A DNA stretch of 22,807 bases, from contig JAEZIJ010000021.1 of the NCBI GenBank assembly GCA_023436715.1, positions 1 to 22,807 of the forward strand, given 5' to 3'. The notes below the pieces were generated by a model. The model was not told the DNA's origin and ran no database searches. It saw only the letters and a program-made list of their open reading frames with translations. The translations under genes were made by a program, and so were the position numbers. This document shows, piece by piece, positions 1 to 8,585 of the stretch; the first letter of the stretch is position 1, and each line of letters begins with the position of its first letter. The DNA is from Acidobacteriota bacterium. Lineage in GTDB: Bacteria; Acidobacteriota; Terriglobia; Bryobacterales; Bryobacteraceae.

Positions 1-47
1 CGCCCGCGCGCCCCCCCCCACCCCCCCCCCCCCGCCACCGCAAAGGG
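1..47. other. C-rich low-complexity edge sequence
   Basis: Runs of nine and thirteen C, separated by a single A, occupy positions 11-33 directly downstream of the stop codon of the first gene. No gene or regulatory site can be read here. A homopolymer at the very end of a window is typical of contig-end sequencing artefacts (poly-G in reads, seen here as its complement), so it may not be genuine genome sequence. Confidence 0.6.
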
Positions 48-1061
48 TTAGGTGAGCCGTAACCCGAGTTCTTCCCGCGCGTAGGCCAGGCACTGCGCTA
101 CGTTATCCGCCTCGAGCTTGACCTTGCCGGCCTGGTCCATGGAGTCCAGCATCGGGAAAGGTTTGGCGGGTTTGTTGCTCCGCACCATCCGAAGCGTACG
201 GGCAAGGAAAATGCCGTTACGCTCGGGGAATGTCACCCAATACCTGCCGGTAAGACAAGCAATTTTCAGCGGGTTCCGGGTGTACATGTCGAGGGAGAAC
301 TTCACCTTTGGCCGGACGTTCCGAAGCACGCCGACAATGCGCTTCAGGTTCAGCACTCCCTGCCCCAACGGGACTTCGGCGAGCAGGAACCCATCCTCGA
401 ATTCCTGAACACCCATGTCCTTGATGTGCGTGTTGATCACGAACGGCGCCAGGCGGTCCACAGTCTCTTCGGGGTCGTCGAGCAGCGACATATTGTTCCC
501 GAAGTCAAGGCAGACCCCCAGGTACTCGTTGCCGAATTGCTTCAGCAGCGGCACCATTTCGTCAACGGTCCAATCCTTGTGGTTCTCGACGCCGATAGGG
601 AAGCGCTGCCTCTCGGCGACACGGGCGGCACGCTCGATCCTGGCGCGGAAGTCGGTATTGAAGGCCTTCCACTGGTCCAGAGTCTCGAACGTCTCATAGC
701 GGCGGCCCATGAGGCAGGCAGTACGGACACATTCCGCGCCGGCTTCGCGGGCGGCCTTCACCGTGGCCTCAAAGCGCGGCAGATCCTCCTCTTTCGGCGG
801 ATCGGCGAGCACTTCGAGATACATGCCGAGTTCTTCGGTGCGCCGTCGGACCTTCCTCAGGTAATCGGGTTCGAACGAAGCCAACGATGCCTGCACACCG
901 CCGCCACCCGCTTTGTAAGCGTAATCGAGAAACTCGATAGCCGTTCTGGCCGGGCGACTGACGGGGAAGGAGTCAGGTGTAAAGCCCACTTGGCAGCGGG
1001 CCACCGGAGCCGCCGCGACGGGCGCGGCGGCTATAGCGGCGAGAAACTCCCTACGGTTCAC
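48..1061 (-). CDS. Tat-exported TIM-barrel sugar phosphate isomerase/epimerase-like protein
   Basis: This protein of about 337 residues belongs to the xylose-isomerase-like TIM-barrel superfamily (AP endonuclease 2 family), whose members isomerise or epimerise sugars and cyclitols using a divalent metal. A twin-arginine signal (NRREFLAAIAAAPVAAAP) starts at the N-terminus, so the product is probably exported folded. Likely metal ligands lie in GVENHKD, CLDFGNN and NTHIKDM and the late EVPLGQG segment, in the usual order for the fold. I chose the GTG at 1061 over an upstream in-frame ATG at 1091 because it places the twin arginines at the N-terminus, has an AGGGG ribosome site nine bases upstream, and overlaps the stop of the preceding gene as GTGA, which implies translational coupling. 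The oxidoreductase upstream suggests a shared sugar substrate. Superfamily is confident; substrate is unknown. Confidence 0.85.
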   Translation of the reverse strand: MNRREFLAAIAAAPVAAAPVARCQVGFTPDSFPVSRPARTAIEFLDYAYKAGGGGVQASLASFEPDYLRKVRRRTEELGMYLEVLADPPKEEDLPRFEATVKAAREAGAECVRTACLMGRRYETFETLDQWKAFNTDFRARIERAARVAERQRFPIGVENHKDWTVDEMVPLLKQFGNEYLGVCLDFGNNMSLLDDPEETVDRLAPFVINTHIKDMGVQEFEDGFLLAEVPLGQGVLNLKRIVGVLRNVRPKVKFSLDMYTRNPLKIACLTGRYWVTFPERNGIFLARTLRMVRSNKPAKPFPMLDSMDQAGKVKLEADNVAQCLAYAREELGLRLT

Positions 1062-2416
1062 AGTTTGAAGCCCCTCAGAACGTCGTCCCAAGGTTTGCTG
1101 TACGGGCGCACAAGGTGAGCGGACGCCTCGCGGTCGCCGATGAAGTCTTCCTTCTGCGCATCCCAGCGCAGCTTCCGGCCAACGCGCATGGATATGTTCG
1201 CGAGGTGGCAGGCGATCGACACATAGTGCCCTTCCTCGACGTCCGCCACCGGCAGCTTTCGCGACTTAATGCAGTCGACAAAGTTGCGGGCGTGCGGAAG
1301 CATGGGCTCGGAGGGCTCGCCTCGGCCCTTCTTCGCCTCGGTCCACGGCGTGGACTGAAAGCCGGCCGGAGGCTGCGGGTGGCCGGGCGGCGTCGACCAT
1401 GTCGGGATCTGGCGTTCCGCCGGGACCTTCGTATCCGGGTAGACCTCGAATCCGCCCCGGCTGATGCTCATGCTTCCCTTGGTTCCGAACAGCTCGGTTC
1501 CACCGCCGCTGCGGCGGCCGCCGCTGGCTTCGCGGATCGAGATAGTCATGTTGAAGCCCGGGTATTCGAGGATGGCGTCCTGGCAGTCCGGGGTCTCGCC
1601 GTTATCCTGGAGCGCGTAGCGACCGCCGGTGCAGGTAACCGCCGTGGGGTGTTTCACGCCAAGCGCGTAGTGCGCCAGGTCGATATCGTGCGCGCCCAGG
1701 TTGGTCATCTGGCCGCCGGAGTAATCCCAGAACCAGCGGAAATTATAGATGGCGCGGTTCGGGTTGTACGGGCGCCGGGGCGCCGGGCCCAGCCAGAGCT
1801 CGTAATCGAGGTTGGGCGGCGGCGTGCCGTCTTTCGGGTTACCGAACCCGGGCATCACATTTCGATGCGACGAGAGGCGAACGCTGTGAATCTTTCCGAT
1901 GTAGTTGTTCCTGACGAGTTCGAGCACCTCGGGCATGTGCGTCCCGCTGCGGCCCTGTGTGCCCGCCTGCACGATCCGCTTGTAACGCCGCGCGGCGGTC
2001 GTCATCCAACGGCCCTCTTTGATAAACAGCGTCATCGGCTTCTCGACGTAGACGTCCTTGCCGGCGGCGCAGGCCATGATGGTCTGCAGGGCGTGCCAGT
2101 GGTCCGGCGTCGAAACGATGACGGCATCGATGCCCTTGTCGTCGAGCATCTTGCGGAAGTCGCGGTAGCCTTTGGGGTTACTGCCGCACTTCTCCTGGGC
2201 GTAGCCCACGCGCGGCTCGAAAACGTCGCAGACCGCGGCGAGTTCGACATCGGGCAATTGCTTGAAATCCGCTATGTGCCGCAAGCCGATGAGCCCGCAT
2301 CCGATGACGCCGACCCGTACGCGGTCGTTAGCGCCAAGTACGCGCTGATAAGAGGCCGCAGAAATTGCCGCGCCTAAAAATGCCCGGCGAGATGAAGACA
2401 TATTTTCGTTACTCAT
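1058..2416 (-). CDS. Tat-exported Gfo/Idh/MocA family oxidoreductase
   Basis: This NAD(P)-dependent sugar or cyclitol dehydrogenase of about 452 residues has a twin-arginine signal near the N-terminus (SSSRRAFLGAAISAASY), then a Rossmann dinucleotide-binding motif (VRVGVIGCGLIGLRH). The family's EKP motif follows (VEKPMTLFIKEGR), whose lysine is normally catalytic, and then an NLGAHDIDLAHYALG segment matching the usual GxHxxD substrate-site signature. Length fits the exported subfamily common in Acidobacteria and Planctomycetes; glucose-fructose oxidoreductase of Zymomonas is the classic exported relative, carrying its cofactor through Tat. The ATG at 2416 is preferred because AGGAG lies eight bases before it; the ATG at 2422 would be only two bases from that site. 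It is first in a two-gene unit with the TIM-barrel protein. A candidate -10 TATAAT lies about 55 bases upstream. Substrate cannot be deduced. Confidence 0.9.
   Translation of the reverse strand: MSNENMSSSRRAFLGAAISAASYQRVLGANDRVRVGVIGCGLIGLRHIADFKQLPDVELAAVCDVFEPRVGYAQEKCGSNPKGYRDFRKMLDDKGIDAVIVSTPDHWHALQTIMACAAGKDVYVEKPMTLFIKEGRWMTTAARRYKRIVQAGTQGRSGTHMPEVLELVRNNYIGKIHSVRLSSHRNVMPGFGNPKDGTPPPNLDYELWLGPAPRRPYNPNRAIYNFRWFWDYSGGQMTNLGAHDIDLAHYALGVKHPTAVTCTGGRYALQDNGETPDCQDAILEYPGFNMTISIREASGGRRSGGGTELFGTKGSMSISRGGFEVYPDTKVPAERQIPTWSTPPGHPQPPAGFQSTPWTEAKKGRGEPSEPMLPHARNFVDCIKSRKLPVADVEEGHYVSIACHLANISMRVGRKLRWDAQKEDFIGDREASAHLVRPYSKPWDDVLRGFKL
1071..1075 (-). promoter_or_regulatory. ribosome binding site deciding the GTG start at 1061
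   Basis: On the minus strand AGGGG lies nine bases before a GTG codon whose G-T-G-A overlaps the upstream stop TGA (1058-1061). This supports the GTG rather than the ATG at 1091 as the true start of the TIM-barrel gene. Confidence 0.6.
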
Positions 2417-2424
2417 CCACATCG

Positions 2425-2429
2425 CTCCT
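2425..2429 (-). promoter_or_regulatory. ribosome binding site deciding the ATG start at 2416
   Basis: Minus-strand AGGAG sits eight bases before the ATG at 2416 and only two bases before the alternative ATG at 2422, so the downstream ATG is the better start for the oxidoreductase. Confidence 0.65.
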
Positions 2430-2470
2430 AATTTTTAGAACAGGCCGCTCTAAAACCGCGGCTCGGAAGC

Positions 2471-2494
2471 ATTATAGCCGAGCTGCGGCTCAGA
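2471..2494 (-). promoter_or_regulatory. candidate promoter (-10 TATAAT) for the oxidoreductase/isomerase pair
   Basis: A perfect minus-strand TATAAT occupies 2471-2476 in the 103-base gap between the receptor gene and the oxidoreductase gene. The -35 region is poor: about 18 bases upstream there is only a half match (GCTACA). The spacer holds a small dyad (GAGC/GCTC). It suggests the sugar cassette can be transcribed independently of the receptor gene. Only the -10 element is convincing. Confidence 0.35.
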
Positions 2495-2519
2495 TGTAGC
2501 AGTTGGCTGATGCGGAAGG

Positions 2520-5500
2520 TTAAAAAATGTACTTCAATGCAAGCTGCAACTGGCGCATGGTGCCGGTGCTGGTGATCTTTCCGAAAGTGGGACCGGGCAT
2601 AGCCCCGCGGCTGCCCCAGACGATATTTGGATCGCCGAGATTCGGATGATTCGGGAAGTTGAACGCCTCGAAGCGGAACTGGAGGTCGTGTCCCTCCCGG
2701 ATCGGGAAGTTCTTCAGCGTGGAGAAATCCCAACTAATCGTGCTTGGGCCCGTGAGGCGGTTGCGGGTGATATTGCCGAAGGTGCCCGCGACGGGAAGGA
2801 CGAACCCGGCCGGGTTGAACCACTGTGCGGCAGATTGGTTCGCCGCGTAGGGGTTCTGGCCCGTTGCGCTCAGCCGGACCTCTCCATAGTTGTACGTACC
2901 GGAAATGTCGAAGCCGGACTGCATGTTCAGCGGGCGGCCGGATTGCGCGGTGATGATGGAGCCGATCTGCCATCCGCCGATGAGCTGGTTGACCACTCCG
3001 CCCATGTTGGCCAGGCGTTTACCTTTGCCGACCGGCAGCTCGTAGAGGATCGACGTCACCAGCCGGTGCGGCGTATTGAATGCGGAGTAGCCCCGGTCAC
3101 AGGAGAGGCAATAGCTATCCTGCGGGAAGATATCCACGTTGGTGCCGCGGATAGCGCTGGCATCGTCCAGCGACTTCGACCAGGTATAGCTGAGCAGATA
3201 TGTGAGGCCCGAAGTCATGCGGCGCGTAAGCTTCACGCCGAGCCCGTTGTAGCTGCCATTGCCCTCGGAGTGCACGGTCTGGACAAGGCCGAATTCCGGG
3301 AACGGCCGGCGCGCGGTCTGGGAACCGACGGTTCCGGGTAGCGGCGCGTTCGTATCCTGAAGGCCCTGCAAGTGGCGGCTCTGAGAGCCGTTGTAGCCGA
3401 CCTCGAGGATCGTGGAAGCACTGAGCTCACGCTGAAGGTTGAACAGGTACATCATGGAGTACGTGTTGCTGATGCCGTACTTCACGCTCCACAGGAATGG
3501 CGAAGGCGGCAGCACCCAGGGGGAGGTCGCGGCGGTCAGGAAGTTGTCGAACTTGATATCGGGCACGTTCAGATCTGCATTCCTCGACACGCGGCCGGCG
3601 AAGCCGCGGTTCAAGTCGAACCGGGAATTGCCGGACTCCACCGAATAGAAGACCCCGAACCCGGTACGGAACGTCCACTTTGAGCTGGGGCTGTATGCGA
3701 TACCGAGCCGGGGCGCCCAGTTGGTTTTATCCGTTTTGAGCAGCCGATCGCCGAGCCTGCCGTCGCGAGCTACGGGAACGCCGGGGTAAACGAACCCTTT
3801 GCCCTCGTAGAACTCGCCCTTGCCGGAGCGCACCAGCGTGGGGTGCAGACTCATATCCTGCACGTTCGACGCCCGAATAATGTGCGGTACGTCCACACTC
3901 ACCATGTTCTGCGAACGGTCCCACCACGGAGGCGTCAACTCGTACCGCAGGCCCATGTTGATGGTCAGTTTCGGCACCACGCGGAACGTGTCGTCGAAGT
4001 AGAAGTAGGCGCTGGTGGCGCGGAACTGTGCGAAGGCGAGCCACATGGCCGCTTCGGCCCGGTTCAGGCTACCCATCAGCAGGTCGGCCGTGGAGTTGCC
4101 GCCGGCGTTCGTGGCGGGGTTCTTCGTGTATTGCCCGTTAAACTCGAACGACCCCCGGGCGAACTCGTTGCCCTTCTGGTTATAGCGGTCGCGCCGCGCT
4201 TCGCCGCCGAACCGGAACGAATGGCGGCCCTTCATCCAGGAGAAATTGTCGGTCCACTGGAAGATGGCGTCGTTGATCGCGAAGGGGCCGCTGGAATCAT
4301 TACCGAATCCGCTCACGCCGACGAGGTTCGTGATGCGCGGGATCCCCCAGGTGATGGGGTCCGGCGTACTCAAGCCGGGAATGCCCAGTTCCTTTACCAC
4401 GTCGCGCTTGCCGCTGAGCTCGAGGCCTACCAGGTTGTAGAAATCGTTCACACCGAAACGAAACTCGTTTACCTTAGTAGCGGAGAGCACGCGGGTGTTG
4501 GAGATCATGTACTGGCGCGCCGTCGTGTAAAGCGTGGTGCCGCTCAACTTCAGGCCGGAGCTCCAGGTGGTCTCATCTTGCCAGCTATAGCGGCCGAACC
4601 ACTGGGAATTGGCGCTCTCGTAAAAGTCCGGGCGGATGGTGAACTGGTCCTTGTCTGTGGTCGCGGGCTGCGCCTGCTGGTAGTTGTTGCTCAGCGCGGC
4701 GGTCGTTATGTTCGGCTCCGGCCAGAATTCGAGGAGCTTCACCGAGACTGGATCGAAACGGTTCTTGGGGATCTGGTTGTTATTGAAAGGTTGCGCGGTC
4801 CAGGATGTCTTTCCGGTCGCCGAATCGGTTACCTGCACCTTAGTCCCGGGATCGTACAACTGGCCGTTTGGCAGCGCGAGCGCGTAGGAGAAATCCCCAT
4901 TTCGCATGGCCACGGTAGGCGTGGTGTACAGCGATTGCGATTTCTGGCGCTGCCTGAAGCCTTCATAGTTGGCCATGAAGAACAGCTTGTTCTTGCCATT
5001 AAAGACCTTGGGAATCCGGACGGGGCCGCCGAGCGAGAACCCGTACTGGTTGTACTTGAACGGGGTCTTGGCCGGATTGGTTCCGACGAAGTCATACTGC
5101 CGCGCGTCCATCTTGTTGTTTCGCATGAATTCGAACAGCGCGCCGTGGAACTCGTTGCCGCCCGGCTTTGTCGAGACGTTGATCTGACTCGCCGCGCGCC
5201 CGAACTCGGCCGGGTAGATGCCGCTTTGCACCTTGAACTCCTGCAGGGCGTCGATGGATGGCAGCACTACGTACAAGTTGAAATTTACATCGGTGTTCTC
5301 GACGCCATCCAGCGTGTAGCGGTTCCAGGTGCCGCGCATGCCCATGAGGGAGATATTCTGGCTCGCACGTGAACCGCCCTGGCGCCCCCCAGCCTGGCCG
5401 GGCGTAGCAAACCCGTAGGACACGTTCGGCGACAAGGACACGAGTTGCAGGAAGTTGCGGCCGTTCAGCGGCAGTTCCACGATCCGGCGGTTCTCAATCA

Positions 5501-5897
5501 CGGTGCCAACCGTGGCGTTTTCGGTCGCCATCATCTGAGCACTGCCGGCCACTTCGACGGTCTCGGTGATCTGGCCGACCTCCATCGAAACATCGACGCG
5601 GGCGGTCTGCTGGACCTGCAACTCAAGATTGCCGCGGCTGCTTGTTTTGAACCCATTGGCCTCTACCTTCAGGCGATAGGGCCCGGGGACAAGGGCAGGA
5701 AAAGTATACAGGCCGGCCCCATTGGTCGTAACCGATCGTGAGGTATTTGTGGCCGTGTTAGTAACTGTGACAGTCGCGCCCGGTATAACGGCCCCGGACG
5801 AATCTTTCACCTCGCCAACGATCTCACCCAGCGTTTGGCCATAGAACGGCACGGCAATCAGCAACGCAAGGCAGAACACAGAGCACAGAACCCGCAT
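2520..5897 (-). CDS. Oar-like TonB-dependent receptor with carboxypeptidase regulatory domain
   Basis: This 1125-residue outer-membrane protein opens with a signal peptide (MRVLCSVFCLALLIAVPFYG), followed at about residues 24-105 by a carboxypeptidase-regulatory-like beta-sandwich (GEVKDSSGAVIPGATVTVTN, then FPALVPGPYRLKVEANGF). A plug domain follows at roughly 115-240, including VELPLNGRNFLQLVSLSPNV, and a long beta-barrel region ends in the aromatic C-terminus LQLALKYIF expected for outer-membrane insertion. This architecture is greatly expanded in Acidobacteria. Receptors of this kind move large ligands, often oligosaccharides, across the outer membrane using TonB energy, but the ligand here is unknown. 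AGGGGG lies seven to eight bases before the ATG, and a sigma70-like promoter is found at 5985-6013. No SusD-like partner is nearby. It lies beside exported sugar enzymes, which fits carbohydrate uptake by inference only. Confidence 0.93.
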   Translation of the reverse strand: MRVLCSVFCLALLIAVPFYGQTLGEIVGEVKDSSGAVIPGATVTVTNTATNTSRSVTTNGAGLYTFPALVPGPYRLKVEANGFKTSSRGNLELQVQQTARVDVSMEVGQITETVEVAGSAQMMATENATVGTVIENRRIVELPLNGRNFLQLVSLSPNVSYGFATPGQAGGRQGGSRASQNISLMGMRGTWNRYTLDGVENTDVNFNLYVVLPSIDALQEFKVQSGIYPAEFGRAASQINVSTKPGGNEFHGALFEFMRNNKMDARQYDFVGTNPAKTPFKYNQYGFSLGGPVRIPKVFNGKNKLFFMANYEGFRQRQKSQSLYTTPTVAMRNGDFSYALALPNGQLYDPGTKVQVTDSATGKTSWTAQPFNNNQIPKNRFDPVSVKLLEFWPEPNITTAALSNNYQQAQPATTDKDQFTIRPDFYESANSQWFGRYSWQDETTWSSGLKLSGTTLYTTARQYMISNTRVLSATKVNEFRFGVNDFYNLVGLELSGKRDVVKELGIPGLSTPDPITWGIPRITNLVGVSGFGNDSSGPFAINDAIFQWTDNFSWMKGRHSFRFGGEARRDRYNQKGNEFARGSFEFNGQYTKNPATNAGGNSTADLLMGSLNRAEAAMWLAFAQFRATSAYFYFDDTFRVVPKLTINMGLRYELTPPWWDRSQNMVSVDVPHIIRASNVQDMSLHPTLVRSGKGEFYEGKGFVYPGVPVARDGRLGDRLLKTDKTNWAPRLGIAYSPSSKWTFRTGFGVFYSVESGNSRFDLNRGFAGRVSRNADLNVPDIKFDNFLTAATSPWVLPPSPFLWSVKYGISNTYSMMYLFNLQRELSASTILEVGYNGSQSRHLQGLQDTNAPLPGTVGSQTARRPFPEFGLVQTVHSEGNGSYNGLGVKLTRRMTSGLTYLLSYTWSKSLDDASAIRGTNVDIFPQDSYCLSCDRGYSAFNTPHRLVTSILYELPVGKGKRLANMGGVVNQLIGGWQIGSIITAQSGRPLNMQSGFDISGTYNYGEVRLSATGQNPYAANQSAAQWFNPAGFVLPVAGTFGNITRNRLTGPSTISWDFSTLKNFPIREGHDLQFRFEAFNFPNHPNLGDPNIVWGSRGAMPGPTFGKITSTGTMRQLQLALKYIF

Positions 5898-5984
5898 TAC
5901 AACCCCCTTTAGGAATGATGCCGGGTACTCTGGTCCTCTAATCTATAAGATCTGTTTTACCCTCTATGATTGCGCAGTGGGCTT

Positions 5985-6013
5985 AGTATATGACAGGTCG
6001 CCTGTGGGATCAA
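5985..6013 (-). promoter_or_regulatory. sigma70-type promoter for the TonB-dependent receptor, with palindromic spacer
   Basis: On the minus strand TTGATC (6008-6013, four of six matches to the -35 consensus) and TATACT (5985-5990, five of six matches to the -10) are separated by exactly 17 bases. Inside the spacer is the inverted repeat ACAGG-TCG-CCTGT (5993-6005), a possible operator for a repressor that would block polymerase. Transcription would begin near 5978, leaving a leader of about 80 bases. The spacing and matches are seen directly; regulation is inferred. Confidence 0.55.
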
Positions 6014-6088
6014 TACAAATGTACGCCCCGTGGATCGCGAGGCCGGCGGAGCACCAAATCCAATCGCATAATGCGCGGAAAACTGCAG

Positions 6089-6108
6089 GGGCCGAGCATG
6101 CCCGGCCC
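6089..6108 (-). terminator. possible weak intrinsic terminator after the fused E1 gene
   Basis: GGGCCG (6089-6094) pairs with CGGCCC (6103-6108) around an eight-base loop, 13 bases past the E1 stop codon. On the minus strand the stem is followed, after six bases, by only four T. It could end the dehydrogenase operon, but the T run is short and displaced. Confidence 0.3.
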
Positions 6109-6120
6109 ACGGGGTCGCCC

Positions 6121-8580
6121 CTAGATACCCAGGCGCGCGCGGCGAGCTAACTCGCCGGGTGTCTGCTTCGTTTCGGGCTGATACCCTTTGAGGGGCACGA
6201 TCTTCTCGTGGATCGCGTCCAGGAACCACGCGGTCTGCGGGAAGAACATCGATTCCAACTCGGCGGCGGGTGTGATCCAATTGCGCGAGCCGATCACCAC
6301 CGGCGGGGCGTCGAGGTAGTCGAAGCAAAGCTGTGTAAGTTCGGCCGCAACCGTCTGCATAACCGAGCCGCGCTCCACCGCGTCGCAGGCCAGCAGCACC
6401 TTGCCCGTCTTGCGCACGGAGTCGACCAGCGGGTCGTAGTTGATCGGATTGGCCGCGCGAAGGTCGATAAGTTCGGCCGCAATTCCGAAGCGGGACTGGA
6501 GTTCGTCCGCGACCTCGATTGCCTTATACAGCGTGGGACCGAACGTCACAATTGTCAGGTCCTTGCCCTGGCGCTTCACGTCGGGTTGCCCGATAGGCAC
6601 TTCGTAGTAGCCCTCCGGCACGCCGCCTTCCGCGAACATCTCGCCGATGTCATAGATCTTTTGGCTCTCGAAGAAGATGACGGGATCGGTGCCGGCGAGC
6701 GCGGCGTTCATCATTCCCTTGGCGTCATAGGGCGTAACAGGGTACGCCACCTTGAGGCCGGGGATGTGCTGAACCAGTGCGGCCCAGTCCTGTGAGTGCT
6801 GTGCGCCGTACTTGGCGCCGACGGAGATGCGCAGCACCACTGCCATCCGGAGCGTGCCGGCGGACATCGCCTGCCATTTCGAAAGCTGGTTGAAGATTTC
6901 GTCGCCGGCGCGTCCCATGAAGTCCGCGTACATGAGCTCGGCCACCACGCGGCCGCCTTCGAGGCCGTACCCGACCGCCGCGCCGGCAATGGCGGCCTCG
7001 GAGATGGGCGAATTGAACAGGCGGTGGTAGGGAAGCGCTTCGGTCAGTCCGCGGTAAACGGCAAACGCGCCGCCCCAGTCGCGATTCTCCTCGCCGAAAG
7101 CCACCATGGTCGGGTCGATCGAGAACCGGTGCAGCATGGCCTCGAAGACGCCGTCGCGGATGTTGTAGGCCTTCATCTTCGGCACGGGCTTGCCGCCGTC
7201 CATGCCTTTGCGGATCTTGCCGCGGATCTGCTGAACGCGCGGATTGGCTGCGATGTCGCCGAGAAATTCGGGCTGGCGATCATCCATTTTCTCCAGGCGT
7301 TTGTTGCTGAACATAGCCTCGCCGATCATCTCCGAGTCCAGCGAGATGCGCGGTGACGCTTCAAGATTCACCGCGAGCTTGAACATATCGAACACGCCGG
7401 ATTCGGCGCGGCATTTGGCTTCAGCGAGTTCGTCTTCGGTCAGGACGCCGCCCGCCAGCAACTTACTGTGGAACGCGGCAATCGAGTCTTCCTTCTGCCA
7501 GGCTTCGACCTCTTCCTTCGACCGATAGCTGGATGCGTCCGACGGCGAGTGACCGCTGACACGGTAGGTTACCGTATCGAGCAGCGCCGGTCCCCTGCCC
7601 TGCGCCAGCAATTCCTTCTTGCGGCGGAACGCCTCGATTACCGGCAGCGGATCGTACCCGTTGACGCGCTCGGCGTGCATCTGTTCGGGATTGACGCCCG
7701 CGCCGAGCCTCGCGATGAACTGGCACCCCATGGTCTCGCCCGCAGGCTGGCCGCCCATGCCGTAGTGGTTGTTCATGCAGTTGAAGATGATGGGCAGCCC
7801 GCCGCCGAGTTCCGGATCCCACAGCGTCCTGTACTGGTCCATGGAGGCGAAGGTGATGCCTTCCCAAACCGGACCGCAGGCGAACGAGGCGTCGCCGATG
7901 TTGCACACCACAATACCGGGCTTGCGGTTGACGCGCTTGTACAGCGCCGCACCGGGAGCTATGGAGCCCGAACCGCCGACGATGGCATTGTTCGGATAGA
8001 CGCCGAAAGGCGTGAAGAAGGCGTGCATCGAGCCGCCGAGGCCGCGGTTCAGCCCGGTCTCGCGCGCGAACATCTCGCTGTATGCGCCGTAAACGATGAA
8101 CTTGAAGGCAAGCTCGCGGGCGCCGCCGTGATGATTCCGTTCGACCGGCGAAAGCACGGCGCCGTCGCGGTAGGAGGTCATGAGCTCCATCAGCCGCTCA
8201 TCGCTCATCTTCCGGATTGCCGAAAAGCTCTTCGCAAGGATTTCGCCGTGGCTGCGGTGCGAACCGTAAATGTGGTCCTCAGGCCCGAGCAGGAAGGCCA
8301 TGCCGACGGCGGACGCTTCCTGGCCGATCGAAAGATGCGCGGGACCGAGGTGGTTGTACGCAACGCCCTTGTAGGCCCCCTTCGTCTTGATCTCGTTGAG
8401 AATCGTCTCGAACTCCCGGATCGCGCACATGTCGGTCCAGATGTGGAGAAAATCCTCGCGAGAGTAAACGGCCGCCTCGTCCTGGATCGTCCGCTGATAG
8501 GCGTTGATCTCGATATCCGTGAAGTGAATCCTGCCGCGGGCAAAGACCTTCCCGGGGACGACGGGGATTGATTTCGGCAT
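6121..8580 (-). CDS. fused alpha/beta E1 component of a 2-oxoacid dehydrogenase complex
   Basis: This thiamine-diphosphate enzyme (819 residues) decarboxylates a 2-oxoacid and passes the acyl group to lipoyl-E2. The E1-alpha half covers about residues 40-400, with SIGQEA, YGSHRSHGE, the cofactor-binding GD at 229-230 and NN at 270-271, and a phosphorylation-loop-like GHSPSDASSYR. The E1-beta half starts near residue 470 and holds FGEENRDWGGAF, the PISEAA segment with the cofactor-activating Glu near 528, and GAQHSQDW with a conserved His near 595. Most bacteria have separate subunits or the unrelated AceE type, so this is the single-chain form. GD-to-NN spacing is about twelve residues longer than usual because of an insert around QYRTLWDPELGGG. 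The gene lies five bases after the E3 stop. Whether the substrate is pyruvate, acetoin or a branched-chain oxoacid cannot be decided from sequence. Confidence 0.92.
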   Translation of the reverse strand: MPKSIPVVPGKVFARGRIHFTDIEINAYQRTIQDEAAVYSREDFLHIWTDMCAIREFETILNEIKTKGAYKGVAYNHLGPAHLSIGQEASAVGMAFLLGPEDHIYGSHRSHGEILAKSFSAIRKMSDERLMELMTSYRDGAVLSPVERNHHGGARELAFKFIVYGAYSEMFARETGLNRGLGGSMHAFFTPFGVYPNNAIVGGSGSIAPGAALYKRVNRKPGIVVCNIGDASFACGPVWEGITFASMDQYRTLWDPELGGGLPIIFNCMNNHYGMGGQPAGETMGCQFIARLGAGVNPEQMHAERVNGYDPLPVIEAFRRKKELLAQGRGPALLDTVTYRVSGHSPSDASSYRSKEEVEAWQKEDSIAAFHSKLLAGGVLTEDELAEAKCRAESGVFDMFKLAVNLEASPRISLDSEMIGEAMFSNKRLEKMDDRQPEFLGDIAANPRVQQIRGKIRKGMDGGKPVPKMKAYNIRDGVFEAMLHRFSIDPTMVAFGEENRDWGGAFAVYRGLTEALPYHRLFNSPISEAAIAGAAVGYGLEGGRVVAELMYADFMGRAGDEIFNQLSKWQAMSAGTLRMAVVLRISVGAKYGAQHSQDWAALVQHIPGLKVAYPVTPYDAKGMMNAALAGTDPVIFFESQKIYDIGEMFAEGGVPEGYYEVPIGQPDVKRQGKDLTIVTFGPTLYKAIEVADELQSRFGIAAELIDLRAANPINYDPLVDSVRKTGKVLLACDAVERGSVMQTVAAELTQLCFDYLDAPPVVIGSRNWITPAAELESMFFPQTAWFLDAIHEKIVPLKGYQPETKQTPGELARRARLGI

Positions 8581-8585
8581 TATCC

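Noticed and set aside
2460..2519. Terminator after the TonB-dependent receptor gene
   Set aside because: Short GC dyads are present but none is followed by a T run on the minus strand.
3843..5372. Open frame of 509 residues antisense to the TonB-dependent receptor
   Set aside because: Low-complexity Val/Gly/Arg/Glu composition and no motif; it is a by-product of high GC opposite a real gene. The same applies to 1115-2377 (plus), 18884-20227 (minus) and 21116-22459 (minus).
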